Positions 1 to 12,372 of a stretch of 64,000 bases of DNA are shown piece after piece (the first letter of the stretch is position 1; the number at the start of each line of letters is the position of its first letter). Made by a program: the position numbers and the translations under genes. The stretch is taken from NCBI GenBank assembly GCA_015680905.1, contig CM027380.1, positions 32,728,001-32,792,000 on the forward strand, read 5' to 3'. Below the pieces are notes generated by a model. It did not search any database and was not told the origin of the DNA. It saw only the letters and a program-made list of their open reading frames with translations. This stretch comes from Coptis chinensis. Taxonomy: Eukaryota > Streptophyta > Magnoliopsida > Ranunculales > Ranunculaceae.

Positions 1-1036
1 TCATGACTAGTAGATTTATGCCAAACTTGAAAATTGTTTTTCCTAACATGACAATGATACTCAATATGACCTACACCACCACAATAATAACAAATAATAG
101 GTTGTCTAGGGAGGTTAACATAAGAGGTGGAAGGGACATTAATTGGTATACACCCTGGTTCTAAAGAAGATGAAACTGACTTAGAACACATAACCAGATT
201 AGCACAACAAGCACTTGGACACTCCTCAACATTCAGATTTATATGACCACTACAAAGACTAGGACGTGTCATGTTGGGGTCCAAATTCTTCTTTAAAAGA
301 TCAAACATAGTTTCCTTATGAGTTTCCTTAATTACGCTAAACTCATGTATCAGAGAATCATTCTTATACCTAAGAGATTCATTCTATGCCTGTAACTGAT
401 TAGCAACACACATATTTAATTTTCATTAACTTTGGAACTTAAAACAGTGTTTTCACTTTCAAGAGATATTACCCTCTCAGCCAACCTCTCATTATCATTA
501 AGCAATTCATGATTTTTATTTTAAAAAAACAACATACAACTCATGAAAATTTTCATTTGAATCACTCAACAAACTATCATGGCTAATACTTAGACAATGA
601 TTAGAAATAAGACATGAAGAATTATCATTAAGAGGATTACAAAAATATAATAATAGTCCTGAGATATAGGATTCACTACCTCTCTTGGTTCCTTATCATC
701 ATTATCACTAAAGTGGTTTGGATGAACATTTAAATACACAGCAGAATCAGACCAAAAACCATCATCAGCGGCACCAGTATTACCTAAAAGTTGATCATTA
801 GTCTCAACCAAATTAAGCTCATGTATATTGTCCGACTCCCCAAGTTGGTTGTTTATATTCAAAACATTGGGCTCTACCTGGTTTTGGAGTTCTCTCTCAT
901 TATTTTCCTTAACATGATTGACTAATTGACTAACACGAGTTTCACATAGTAGGGTTGCCCCATAGGTGTCTAGTGCTTCTCTCCTGATCTCTTGCATGTT
1001 CAATGTATTTTTCATGGTCAAAGTATTTTGCTCCAT
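1..1036 (-). pseudogene. Decayed ORF ('ORFx') with coiled coil and CCHC zinc knuckle
   Basis: Reading right to left, an open frame of 148 codons starts at 1036 and shifts frame near 680. It continues as a hydrophilic stretch with heptad-like Leu/Glu spacing (about 400-540) and then a CCHC knuckle (about 50-95) reading CYYC-GGVG-H-IEYH-C. Several breaks (TAA near 430 and 515, TAG near 390) interrupt it. Coiled coil followed by a CCHC knuckle suggests a Gag-like nucleic-acid-binding protein, closer in feel to Copia-type gag than to the Athila gag seen elsewhere here; that is inference. It lies about 1.25 kb downstream of the PBS of element A, where gag would be expected. Its continuation lies left of the window. 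The same reading frame appears again at the right end of the window. Confidence 0.55.
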
Positions 1037-2284
1037 TTTAGCAAGAGTGTGTGCTATAGAAGATGAAAGTGTAGAAGGATTGTATGTGTTATAACTCTAC
1101 ATTTTTTTAATTAATGAAAGTAAATACGACAATCCACACAAACAATATCAAACAAATATATCAATTCCAATTTAAAAATAATATGTTTAATATTGATGCT
1201 CCTAAACCCAAATAACATGATTCCCAGTTCTTATGTAAAAGCACCGTCACTCGATCCATGTGTCGAAAAGGCTTTCCTAATGAGCGGGCTTAACATGTCT
1301 TAATACAAAATGCCTAGGGCTGGTCAAGGTGAATTATCTTTCTTAAATATAAGAAAAACAAAATGAAAACCAACACACACGATGCAAACTAATTAAATCC
1401 TCACAAGTCCAAAATGTAATTATTTTTTTTTTCACTGTGTCCTGTAGCACTGGAACACTGTATGAGCAAAGTTCTGGATCCTACACAGCAACTGGAAGTA
1501 GCCTATAAAAAAAAATCAAATGCCTCAGTATAGAAGTCAAGGCGCAGGCACGCTCAGAAAACACTGGAATAGAGGGGGAATGTCAAGAACGAACTCATGC
1601 AAAGTAATACCTTGTATGTGAATGGATGTTATGTACACATACAAAAATAATCTAAGCACGTGATTTGAAATTATGCAAACATCCAAATATATTCAAATCA
1701 TATTAATCGTATTACCGTGAATATATAATGATGAACCACATTTACTTAGGAAAAATTCTAGACATGCAAGGAGTTCTCATGCCAACACACAAATATGCGA
1801 AGTAAAACAGGTTATAGCAATCAACCAAATAATATCCTCGACAAAGTTTGAGGAGTTTAAGAATGAGAAAAACATGGCATCCCGTGATTCCTCGTATAAC
1901 TATCGAATTAACTCCTGAGCTCGTGCTGGATGGTGGATAAACAAGACTAGAGAGTCTAAAATAGTACTAAAAAGGAAAGTGGCCTGTACCTGAAAACCAG
2001 AGTGTTGATACTCCAGGTTAGTCCCGCGCGCTACTAATATAGTCTCGTCCGAGACTCTTTTATTAGTTCAGTACTTCAACTTCATACGGAATACTTAGAC
2101 TGTGCTAATAAAAATAAACAAGATCTGGTTCACGGATATCTGTTAGTAGAAAAAGAAAAATTGGGGCAACAGGTACGTAACACGTTAGTATCGCAAAAGA
2201 AATGGAAATAAAAAAGATGAGGGGGTAGGAGAGGGGATTTTTACACGATGTATTCCAGTTATTATGTTAAATGTCAAGAGTCCT
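1037..2284 (-). other. Leader of element A, no gene seen
   Basis: AT-rich sequence between the primer binding site of A and ORFx. Its length (about 1.25 kb) fits the long leaders of the other Athila-like elements here (about 1.2 kb in D). I see no convincing coding frame. A rearrangement junction could be hidden in this stretch, because ORFx is not the expected gag. Confidence 0.5.
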
Positions 2285-2302
2285 TCCCCGGCAGTGGCTC
2301 CA
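2285..2302 (-). other. Primer binding site of element A (tRNA-Asp type)
   Basis: Reads TGGAGCCACTGCCGGGGA on the minus strand, two bases after the LTR end. It resembles the TGGCGCCGTTGCCGGGGA type known for Athila-like elements, with a few changes. It marks the adjacent LTR as a 5' LTR and sets the element's direction. Confidence 0.85.
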
Positions 2303-2304
2303 TT

Positions 2305-4077
2305 TGATAAAACGTTGATTTCATGTTTTGGTTTTATATTTAAGTCCAAGGTCCACAGTCTAAAGACCAAAGTCCAAAGTCCAAAGTCCGTATAGTCATC
2401 CGTTTAGTCAAGTTACCTTACTCACGTGGGTTTGGTAGGATAGGTCGAGTAAAGGATCGTCCAAACCTTAGGGCTCGGCAAGGTTTACAACTGGATTTAC
2501 AACTTTTGGTGAGTAGGATTTTAGGTTATTTAGTTGGTTTAAGTAAATTAATGGTAATGCAAGTAACGTAAATTAATAACGATGATTTCTACATAAATAA
2601 ACAAAGATAGAAAAGCAGGGAGAGGGTTAATCGTACTCATGCAAGAATCATTTTCAACAGTTTATACTACCACATCGCTACAGCTCTAATCCGTCTCGAG
2701 TTCATAGACAAACCCAAAACGACATCGAGTATTGATCCCTAGCGAAATACACGCATCTCTGAGTGCATCTTACTAGCATAAAGAGTTGAACTAATATTTC
2801 ATCTCTGGAATATCATTTCAGCACCTGGTTCGATTCTATATCAGCTGGACAAATTGGAGAGCTGTCTGACACCATAGAGTCGCGCGCGAGACATTTTGAG
2901 TCTCTCGCGAGACTGTTCTGGAGCATCATCACTCTAAACTTGTACAGTCTCAATCATTTTGGGACCGGATGTATAATCTACACCTAATTCCTAAGTAGTG
3001 ATTCTAGAACATTAAAGTGTCAATCCGGATTCTCACACGAGCAGCATAACCCTCCCCCTGAGGGGGGGGGGATTAACTCATGGTCATTGGAGGAATAATT
3101 AAACTTGTTGTATACAATAAATAAGTAAATGTAGAACAAGAATTAAACTTGAAAAGAAATAACTTTTATTAAGAAGAAAGACTTACAGTACTGAAACTGC
3201 TAGAAGGGAAAATGACGAAATGTAAACTACCTCCTGGAATGAAGCTACAGACGATAAACTAAAACTGACTAACTAATGAGCAAATGCTTGAGCATAAAAG
3301 GTGAAGAAGAAATATTGAAGACCCCCTTCACATATATGTAGGCAGGTCTCCCCTCGTGAATCATTTTAATTCATTTCGCCATTTTCTTAATTTGAATCCT
3401 TCAAAACTTTGAAATACAAAGTTTTGTCTTGACATGGTTTACTTTGGTTTTTTGTCTTTTCCTCATTTGTATTCCTTCCAAAGTTTTGTTTACGAAACAA
3501 AACTTGCAATTAATGTTTTGTCTTTTTGCCCAATTCAATTCAAAACATTGAATTGGTACGTGTCTTTTCTTTTTGCAAGGTGGCACAAAATTGTGACCAT
3601 CACTTGCCACCTGCCTATGTTGACTCGTCATGTCTTTTGGGCCCGCAGAGTGGGTCCACGCGGTGTGTCCAGTGGCGGCGCCGATTTTGGCATTTTTACA
3701 ACTTTCTGTCTTTGCGTAGAGTTCGTCGCCCTGGTTGCTCTGGCAGTTCACTAGCCGAAGTCTGCATCCAAGTTTGAAAGATGTGAGCTTTGGAAGTTTG
3801 CTGCTTCTTTACATGTGGACCTGTTTTGCACTGGTATTGTTCCTTTGGAAACTTCGGCTCTAGTCAAGCTTTGTTGGGATTCACTGGGGCTTAGTGGGAA
3901 GACTTCAAGAATTCCAGTATTCTCGTACTCCGATGCATGTTTTATTATCATATTCACGTTAACTATGGAAACCTACAAAAGTACAAAAATATAATTATTA
4001 CATGATTATTAAACACATAATTGACCAAAATGCTATGTCTCTCGGGGTTTAATATTACAGTTTTTGGTGCTTATCAC
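2305..4077 (-). repeat. 5' LTR of element A
   Basis: A 1773-bp LTR on the minus strand with termini TGATAAGC and TTATCA. It matches the plus-strand LTR at 28529-30305 along its length; over the first 250 bases I count about 17 differences by eye (about 7%). A TATA-like stretch lies near 3335. The primer binding site lies on its left, and just outside its start are the bases CCATG (minus strand), identical to those outside the partner LTR. Two sense-strand open frames inside (3751-3957 and 3401-3751) recur in the partner LTR, one with a stop; I do not call them genes. Confidence 0.93.
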
Positions 4078-4617
4078 ATGGGTATCTTGAAATAGGATCG
4101 GCCAATAAAAAACACATTAAAGAACTTTGGCGGCAGTTTTCTTTCCACTAAAATGACTCCCTCATGATTTTTCATGGCAGAAGGATAAGACTTCATTATG
4201 CTCCCATTGGGGAATGCAACAACGAATTATCTAATCCGCACAATATTTAAAAAGGTAGGGTTCATCCCAGTAGTAAAACTTAACTTTGGCTAAAAATCTC
4301 TTGCGTTCATTCCTAGTCCATATATCAGGAATGATTTCAGACACTAAAAAGTTAATAATGTCTGCATACCAAGGTGTAGAAAAAATTGAATAAAGATGCT
4401 CATCCAGAAAAGAGTCAGATATCGATTCAGAATCACTGTACTCCTCATTAGTTAACCTAGATAAGTGATCTGCAAATAAATTTTCAGCTCTTTTTTATCC
4501 TTAATTTCTAAGGTAAATTCAGTTAAGAGAAGAATCCAATGGATCAATCTCTGCTTAGAATCCTTCTTCGCGAGAAGGTACCTAAGCACGGCATGGTCTG
4601 TATAGACGATGATCGTG
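4078..4617 (-). pseudogene. pol: Element F pol fragment: end of RNase H to integrase zinc finger
   Basis: On the minus strand this encodes [15 protein letters not shown] (RNase H end), the linker with WYADIINF, and the first half of the integrase HHCC zinc finger up to WPILFQDTH. It has one frameshift near 4490 and stops at 'CAD*II', 'EKS*GS' and 'VL*CVF'. The reading continues exactly, in frame, in the plus-strand segment at 30306, once one CCATG is removed. So this is the 5' side of F's integrase, now in inverted orientation and 26 kb away. Its other end is cut by the LTR of element B at 4618. Confidence 0.92.
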
Positions 4618-6113
4618 TGATAAGCACATAAATGCTACACATGTATACCCATATTTATGTTATATTGTCTAGTTAATTAATATAAGTTCCTGTGATTAGT
4701 CTATTTCCTTGGTTTTACATAAATCAACGCAAATACGAATAAACGGGTTGAGACTGAGGACTTTACGGAGTTGTGAGATTCTCACGTCTTGATTATAGAG
4801 AGACTACACAAAACGAGATATGAAATAACATGTGTATGACATTATAAAGCTACTACAAAAAGTTGAGGTACTGTTGTCAAGAGGTCAGAGCACGCCCGCG
4901 CTCCAAGAAGCCTAAGTCAGAGCGCGACCCGCGCCCACTTCTAAAATTGCAGAATTACAATTTTTTTCTAGACCCATTGCAGCGTGCAACTCACCGCTCA
5001 GAACTCGATTTAGACAATTCTAATTGGGATCAAACATGGAAGGAAAGATTTCCAAAGTGGATTCTAACTCTTGCACGCCCTAATCAATCCCTATATATAT
5101 ACGAAGCAAAACCAAGAGGTGGGAGCTCTCCAGAACACCGAAACAAAGAACAGAAAGAATGAAAGAGAGAAGAACAGGAGAGAGCTTTAGAGAGAAGCTG
5201 AAAGAGAACAGGAGAAGAGTCTCACCAAGCCAAAACAGGTTACATCTTTTGAGGCCAAGACTTGGAGCTAGGTGCACAACTGTTAGAACTTTGGGATAGG
5301 AGAGTTGGAGAAGAAGACACCACAGCAACCTCACGATTTTGTTAAGGGAGTCTTTTTCATCTATTTTTAATGTTCTAGTTAATATGTCTTGCTAAATAAT
5401 AAGCTAGGGCTTAGATGAAGCCCTAGACTTGCGTAGGTTTTACTGTTTAATGAGTTTATTGTTCTCCAACTTAATGAATAACTGATTGATTTCTCTAATA
5501 TTAGTGGTATACTTTCATTAATTATATCTTGCATGTTAAAAGTTCATTACTTGACTAGTTAATTGTTAGATAAATATTCCATTCTTATTAAAGCATTATT
5601 TTTATCGTTTACGTAAGCTTATGAGAAGTCGTGCTGTAAGAAGACGATTTTTGCTAGGAGTTTATATTCTCGTTTGCTGAAATTCAATCAAACCAATATA
5701 TAGATTTATATAAGAGCTCAATGTTAACATCTTCGAGCAAGCTAGGGTTACCTTTCCCTCGTGCTACACGTAATTAAAAGATATTTTAAAATTAGTTGAA
5801 CTAAGATAATCTACAACAGGTTAAGGTGGATTCGAATGCCTTAGTATTCTATCTATTAATAGTTTTAATATAAGTTTTATTATTTCCATAGTTTAACTAG
5901 TTTTAGTTAATAATTACTATTCCTACAAACCAATATTGTTCGGATTAGGTTAAGTAGTATTTTAATATTCAATTGTACCCAACACGTATTCTCTATGGGA
6001 TCGACCTCGTATTTGCACACCTACTACAATAGACTTCGTGCGCTTGCGAGTATTATTATAAGTAAAATAGGATTTAATTAGCATGTTAATTTAGGTCGGT
6101 TAAATTGTTATCA
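4618..6113 (+). repeat. 5' LTR of element B
   Basis: 1496 bp, termini TGATAAGCAC and TTGTTATCA, followed by the primer binding site. A shorter, diverged copy of this LTR family lies at 60414-61635 on the minus strand. It holds the GC-rich motif AGCGCGACCCGCGCCC (4921-4936) and a related AGCACGCCCGCGCTCC (4889-4904). A TATA-like ATATATATAC run near 5092 precedes an A/G-rich region that could be the start of R. Confidence 0.93.
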
Positions 6114-6119
6114 AGTTTT

Positions 6120-6137
6120 TGGTGCCGTTGCCGGGGA
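6120..6137 (+). other. Primer binding site of element B
   Basis: TGGTGCCGTTGCCGGGGA, seven bases downstream of the LTR end, one base from the usual tRNA-Asp-type site of Athila elements. Confidence 0.9.
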
Positions 6138-7012
6138 TTGCAATGGTACAATTGAGTTTTAGAGTCTTACTTTACGTAATTTGTTATTTTTCATTTTTGG
6201 TTTAGCCATAGTTTTTGTTAATTTATAGTTTAAGTTTTTATTTAGATTTTTCTGCATACGACCACATTAATAAGTTGCTGACATCTGTAGGAACCTCTCT
6301 GAAAAATTGCAGGTCTACCTGTGAGAAACTCAAAGCGTTCCCTAGTTTACCTTGCAGAAAGCGCGCCCGCGCTTTTACCTTGTTTCCCAGCAAATTATGC
6401 ATGTGTAAAACTAGCTTGTGTTAATTATATGTTTAGTTTTCTATTTTGGCATCTATCATTTTTAATTGCATGTTTCGTAATCACGTCTCCATAATACATT
6501 AATTACGTAAACTAAAAAAAATTAAAAAAAATTAAAAAAAAATCCTAATAATTAAAATTTCATCATAATAATCTTAATAATACCCCGCATAATACACCAT
6601 CATAAATCATCATCATATTCCATTAGTGTTTAGGAAACTCGAAAGATTGAGGTTGCCTAATTAAGGAACGTTCTAGCACGAACAACCTCCCTCAATTCTC
6701 TCAGGTGAGCTAGCTGCTGGAATATTCACACGTTATCCTAGCTTACCAACTCGAGTTAGTAACAGCTTAGGAAGACGTGCTTCACCTCCCTCCTTCCTTA
6801 ATTCTAAATCTTCCGGTCATAAGTTGTTCCTTATGAGCTTAGAATTAAAACTCGTGTTGGTTTGAGACTACGGTCTGGTACTAATAAGGAATTATAACTT
6901 ACATATCGTCGTTGGAAATACAATAAACAACTGCTTAAGTTATCTCCTAGACAGTTCCTCCTCCATAACCCAACCTCGACAAGTATCTCTGTTTCCATTA
7001 TCTCCCTTAGTT
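6138..7012 (+). other. Leader of element B
   Basis: About 0.9 kb between PBS and gag. It carries another GC-rich motif, AGCGCGCCCGCGC, at 6360-6372 and an AAATTAAAAAAA-type run near 6518. No gene seen. Confidence 0.6.
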
Positions 7013-8198
7013 ATGGCTTAGGAAAATCCCACAGTCTAGAAACCCCTTTCGGATTTCTATATTGCCTTACAAGAAGGACCTGCTTCTTGTATTAAACTCG
7101 ATGAGATTGTAGGAGATTTTCGCATTCCGCCAAACATTTTTAGTTTGTTACCTGTTTACCATGGTCTAGACCATGAAAAACTGTACAATCACCTTCGTCG
7201 AATGCAACAAGTAGTCACCATTTTCCGCCATCCGACCGTTACCAACGAACAAGTCTTGCTTAGGTTGTTTCCCTTCACCTTAGCTGATAAAGCTTCAGTT
7301 TGGCTCGCAGGCGAAGTACCACAATCCATTGACACATGGGCCAAACTCGTGCAAGCATTCATGATAAAGTTCTATACTCAGAAGAAAACTACATAAATGC
7401 TTCAAAAGATTCAATTATTTTGCCACCACCCCCATGAATCCTTTTTGGAAGCATGGAGCAGATTTAGTGATCTGCTTCTCAAATGTCCCCATCATCAACT
7501 CGACACCCCTGTCTTAGTCCGTTCATTCTTTAATGGTCTCTCTGACCATCAAAAGGAAACATTAGATATCATGAACGGTGGTTGTTTCATGGACAAAGGC
7601 GCTACTGAAGCATACATTTTTCTTGAGAAACAGGCTTCACGAAGCACCCATTGGGGTAGCACTGATTCTTCCAGATCTTCTAAAGACACTCCTACCAAAG
7701 TTACATCTATGTTCGAGGTCAAACCCGATCCAGAATTAAAAATTCTAATCGAGTCCCTAAACAAAAAGGTCGATGCTCTTTCGGTTCAAGTAAATGATCA
7801 AAAACTCAAAGAAGTCATGGCTGCCAATGCTTCCCCATGTCCTCTTTGCTTAAGTCCTGAGCACACCGATTCTTATTATCCTTTGGTATACGAGTGCCCT
7901 CCCCAACTATCTGAAGAGGCTGGTGCTTTCAACATTCCTAATGCACCTTGGCGACAACATACGAATTTGGCTTGGGGCCCCACCTGCCCAACAACAAGCT
8001 CTTCCGGGTGTCAACAACGCTCCTGTACGACCACCCGCGAACTACAATTCCTACCATCAAGGAAATCCTCCGCAACTCCAGCAAGGACAAAGTCATTTTC
8101 CAAACAACATGAATATAGGGTACCAAAACAACCGCAGCCTTGTTCCTGCTACTGCACTGGTACAATCCACTGCTGATAAAACAGCTGAAACTTTTTAA
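7013..8198 (+). pseudogene. gag: Element B gag (Athila-type), broken
   Basis: Gag builds the virus-like particle. The start at 7013 (MA...) is supported by element D, whose gag begins in the same way. Conserved stretches are FRIPPNIFSLLPVYHGLDHEKLYNHL, LFPFTLADKASVWL and the FYTQKK block, followed by a C-rich CPLC-LSPE-H segment near 7840 in which the last Cys of the knuckle is replaced by Tyr. Two TAG stops lie in the first nine codons and a TAA at 7394-7396; a frameshift near 7960 moves the glutamine-rich tail to another frame. Most of the stops are one transition from CAG or CAA. Confidence 0.85.
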
Positions 8199-10201
8199 CT
8201 TACATGAATCAACAGAATCAAATACTAGCATCTATCCAACAGTCTCTTCAACTATTAGCACAGGATAAAAGTCAAAAGGGCGTGTTCCCTGGCCAAGCAG
8301 TTCCAAACCCTAAGCCTACAAACACTGCCTTTGAACTCAACAATGCACCAGGATCTAGTAATCCAAGCCAGGGTGAGGTAAATGTCATTACCACTTTTTG
8401 TTCTAGCCAAACCATCGACAATCATATACGTATGCCAGACGTCGAATCGACGGAAGCCGCAGCTGACGTCCTTCCAACTCCTACCTCGCAACCTATAGCG
8501 GATGAAGTTGTTCCTTCCAAATCTACATCCACGTCCCTAGGAAAAGACACCTCTGATCCATATGTGTGATTCGGCCCAAAAGCTCCATTCCCTACCCGTT
8601 TGGCAAAGAACAAACCGGATGAACATTTCGATGAGATCCGTGAAACCTTTAAAAATTTGACCATAAACCTACCTTTTCTAGATGCGCTTAAGCATTTGCC
8701 CAAGCATGCCAAGTTTTTGAAGGACATGTGCACCACCAAATGACGTATGAATGTTCCTCAACAAGCGTTCCTCACTGAGCAGTTTCTCTCGATTACTACT
8801 ACCAATAGTGTGGTTAAATACAAAGACCCAGGTCGACCAACTATACCATGCACGTTGGGAGACAAGTATACCGCTACCGCACTTTTAGACCTAGGCGCCA
8901 GTGTTAACCTACTTCCCTACTACTTATTTAAGCAGTTAGGTCTTCATGAATTAAAACCTACCTATATGACCCTGCAACTCGCGGATAGCTCCATCAAATA
9001 CCCAAAGGGCATAGTAGAAAACGTCATAGTCAAGGTCCAAGATTTTTACTACCTAGTTGATTTTATCATTTTAGATACCGAAGTAGTTTGTGACTCCATT
9101 CCTATCATTTTGGGATGTCCATTTCTTGCAACTGCTAACGCTCTCATCAATTGTCTGGATGGTTCAATGACATTGTCTTTCAGGAACCTTTCTGTCGAAG
9201 TCAACGTGTTCAAGTTAATGAAACAATTTCTCGATCCTATAATAGAGGGTGAGATTAGCTTGGTTGATAGTCTGGCACAGGATTATTTCACAAACTCTTT
9301 TCCCGAAGACGAGGTACACCAATTCCTTTCTTTTGATAATCTTGAGTTTGACGATGACTTATATGTTAAGGATGTTCAAGCATTATTAGAATCAATACCA
9401 TTATTTGACCCTACTGCTGCAATACCAACTGATTCAGAAGAACCGAACTCACTCTTTTCCATTGAAGAAACGGCCCCTCACGAATCCTTGATCTCCACTC
9501 CTCCAACTCCGAATTTAAAACCTCTACCCTCTGATTTGAAGCACGTGCATCTCGACCCCGATGGTAGTCACCCTATAATAATTTCTTCTCACTTGACTAC
9601 CGACGTAGAAGCACATTTGATTCGTGTCATTCGTGAATACCGCTCCGCTATTGGATGGTCCTTAGATGATATCAAGGAAATATACCCTAGCGTATGCACG
9701 CATCGCATACATCTTGATGATGGCACAAAGACATCATGGGAACCGCAACATTATCTTTACCTTGCCATGAAAGAGGTGGTGAGGGAAGAAGTTTTATGTT
9801 TACTTGATGCAGGTATCATATACCCTATCTCTGATAGTGACTGGGTTAGTCCTGTCCACGTTGTTCCCAAAAAGTCTGGCATTCAAGTTATACAAAATGA
9901 AAATGGTGAATGCATCTCCACTCGTATTCCATTAAAATAGAGAATTTGCATTGACTATCGCAAACTTAATGCCAGAACACGTAAAGATCACTTCCCTCTC
10001 CCATTCATTGACCAGATGCTAGAATGTTTACCCGGTCATGCTTACTACCATTTTCTTGATGGCTATTCTGGCTACTTCCAAATTGTCATTGATCCCGCTG
10101 ATCAAGAAAAGACAACTTTCACATGTCCCTTTAGAACCTTTGTATACAAACGAATGCCTTTTGGTCTTTGCAATGCCCTAGGCACCTTCCAACGATGCAT
10201 G
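8199..10201 (+). pseudogene. pol: Element B protease and first half of reverse transcriptase
   Basis: One reading frame from 8204 to 10201 with a few stops. The gag-protease linker ends near 8700. The aspartic protease core is LLDLGASVNLLP (about 8883-8918) with ILGCPFLATANALI as the flap-side helix. RT begins near 9640 and shows VSPVHVVPKKSG, ICIDYRKLNARTRKDHFPLP, motif A FLDGYSGYFQI and motif B MPFGLCNA. A TAG at 9938-9940 replaces the Trp normally found before RxCIDYR; TGA stops lie at 8567-8569 and near 8741. The reading is cut at 10201 by element C and resumes at 18827. Confidence 0.9.
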
Positions 10202-11809
10202 TGATAAGTGCTCAAAAAGTGCATTTTAACCCTCGATTATACCTCTTGTTTAGCCATCTTAGTGGACTAATAGTGTTTGTAAGTTATGTTTTATGATTCT
10301 ACAGGTGAAAAAGAGAGTTTTGTGGAATATTAGAGAAAAAGGGGTAAAACGGAGCAATTCAGAGCATTAAGGATCACATGGGAAACCCGTGGACAATCAT
10401 GGAGAAGGCCAAGGAATTGAAGCTATTAAAGATGCGACTTGGACCTATTTTAAATTCTATTTTGAAGCCCAAGGCAAAAGGATTCGTTGCTCGGACCAAA
10501 GCCTGCAAATGATGATAGAAGGATAGAGCAAAAGAAGGAAAATAGACTTCCGCGTTTGGGACGCATGGATCGTGAGTCTAGACGCATTTCTCGCATCTAA
10601 GACGCATGGATCGTGTGTCCAGATGTATGGCACGACACTGTAGCCACTTCCTTCTCAGTTTTGGAGATGAAGTTGGACTATGAAAGAAGTTGATTTGTAT
10701 TAGGAAACAAATTGCGGTTTGGAATGCTTCTAGAACTCATTGTAACCCTTATAAATAGAGGACCTAAGTGCCTCATGTAATTTGCCAATTCACTTATACT
10801 CTTATCTCCAGAACTTGAGGCAGAGAGAGATTAATAATAAAATATTCAGTTTTAACTAGCCGAGACTTAATAAGTTAGTCTTTCTAGTCTTATGTTCTTC
10901 GACTCTTCTTCTTCTCGTTCTTTGTGTTCTTCCTTCTTTATGGAAGACTAATCTTCTCCTTCAAGGGAGGAGATGAAGTCGGTGCTTAAGATTTAATGAT
11001 TTTTTTGGTTCATGGTGTTATTCAATCTGGTTAGTTCTTTATGTTTTTAGTTGTTAGTTCCACTGCTCAGACCAGGGGATGGAAGTATAGATTAAGGTTT
11101 TTATTTATTGCAATCGAATATCATGCTAGTTTAGGGTTTTATTTATTGCAATTGAATATTTGCTAGTGACATGCTTTTATTTATTGCAATTGAATATAAT
11201 GCTATAATAGGGTTTTATTTATTGTAATTGAATATTATACTATTATTCTCTACTTTTCTTCTAGTTGTGTAGTGTTTTAGAGTGTGGGAAGTATTCCTTG
11301 TGTTTGCCTTAGATGGTGATTCTTTGAATAGCTGCCCAAGCTCACATAAAAGGAAAGAAGATATTAATATCATAAACTTAGAAACAACCTTAAGTAGAGT
11401 TATTCGTTAACGATATTTTGTCCAAGAGGGCGTCGGCACTTACTCGATTGCCTAATTATAGTCAACTTGTGAGAACAACCATGAAGCATAAGGTCACAGA
11501 TAAAAAGTATCGATGGATTCTAATCTCTTGAATTCTCTTTCCTATAAATTCTCAGTAGTTTAATTAGTTTAGTTTAGTTTAGCATTAGAATCTAAAATCT
11601 ATAATAATATTTTTTAATCCCTCAAACCCCCTTTCCAGTCATGTCCTTTATATAAACATACACTTAAAAGTGGAACGATATCCTACTCATCCTTTACTTA
11701 TTGAGGGATAATTAGGTTTTGATACGCTTCTATTTGTTCAATGACCATCATATATCTACATCATCCATATACCATCCAATCATCTCACACACAAAATGGA
11801 GAAAGGTCA
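10202..11809 (+). repeat. 5' LTR of element C
   Basis: Starts TGATAAGTGC and ends GGTCA. It contains several copies of a 'TTTATTTATTGCAATTGAATAT' -like unit, written here only in part as TTTATTGCAATTGAATA, near 11101-11235, which gives it an internally repetitive U5-side section. A CTATAAATAGAGG TATA box lies at about 10749, ahead of the likely transcription start. Confidence 0.95.
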
Positions 11810-11811
11810 AA

Positions 11812-11825
11812 TGGCGCCGCTACCG
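11812..11825 (+). other. Primer binding site of element C
   Basis: TGGCGCCGCTACCG begins two bases after the LTR end; the 5' half matches the tRNA-Asp-type site, the 3' half has drifted. Confidence 0.85.
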
Positions 11826-12372
11826 TTTTCTTTCAAGATTAGAACTTTGGATCTTAAGGTAATTTTAGCCACATCATCCATCCTTTTGAGAAAGAGAGAA
11901 GCTTGAAGGACATCTCGAAGACAAGATCTACCATCCAAGTTAGTCGAATCTTCATTCTTTTTATTTCATTCTTAGTATAGTTGCATCGTAGTTTAGTTTT
12001 ATTGCTTTCTTAGTATAGTTGCATCATAGTTTAGTTTGATTGCTTTCTAGTATAATTACATTTAGGACCTTTTCACCAATTGAAGTTGTAAGGCAACACA
12101 GTGAAATATCAAACTCTAGTGTTTCTTGTCTGAATCTTGACAAATGGACTATCGTCTGTGGGCCGTGGTACTTAAGCAATCCAAGTGATTCACCATAACC
12201 CTAGAAGAGATAGCTTTAGACAACGGGTGAGATACTAGCTGCAAAACCTAACCCAATTGAAGGAAGTAGTTTTGCATATTAGAATAATTTAGAATTGTTG
12301 CATATTAGTTTAATTGCATTCAAGCATTGTAGGATAGTTTTTCGTCATTTTTTGCATAACATTTTCTAGTGT
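11826..12372 (+). other. Leader of element C
   Basis: About 550 bp with no open frame of note. It contains an imperfect repeat of a TTTCTTAGTATAGTTGCATC unit at about 11967 and 12008. Confidence 0.55.

Noticed and set aside
3401-3957. Sense-strand open frames of 116 and 68 codons in LTR A, echoed at 28627-29204 in the partner LTR
   Set aside because: They lie wholly inside an LTR, lack a clear ATG-led gene structure, and the partner copy has an in-frame TAG. Two LTR copies with about 7% difference are too few to show coding constraint.
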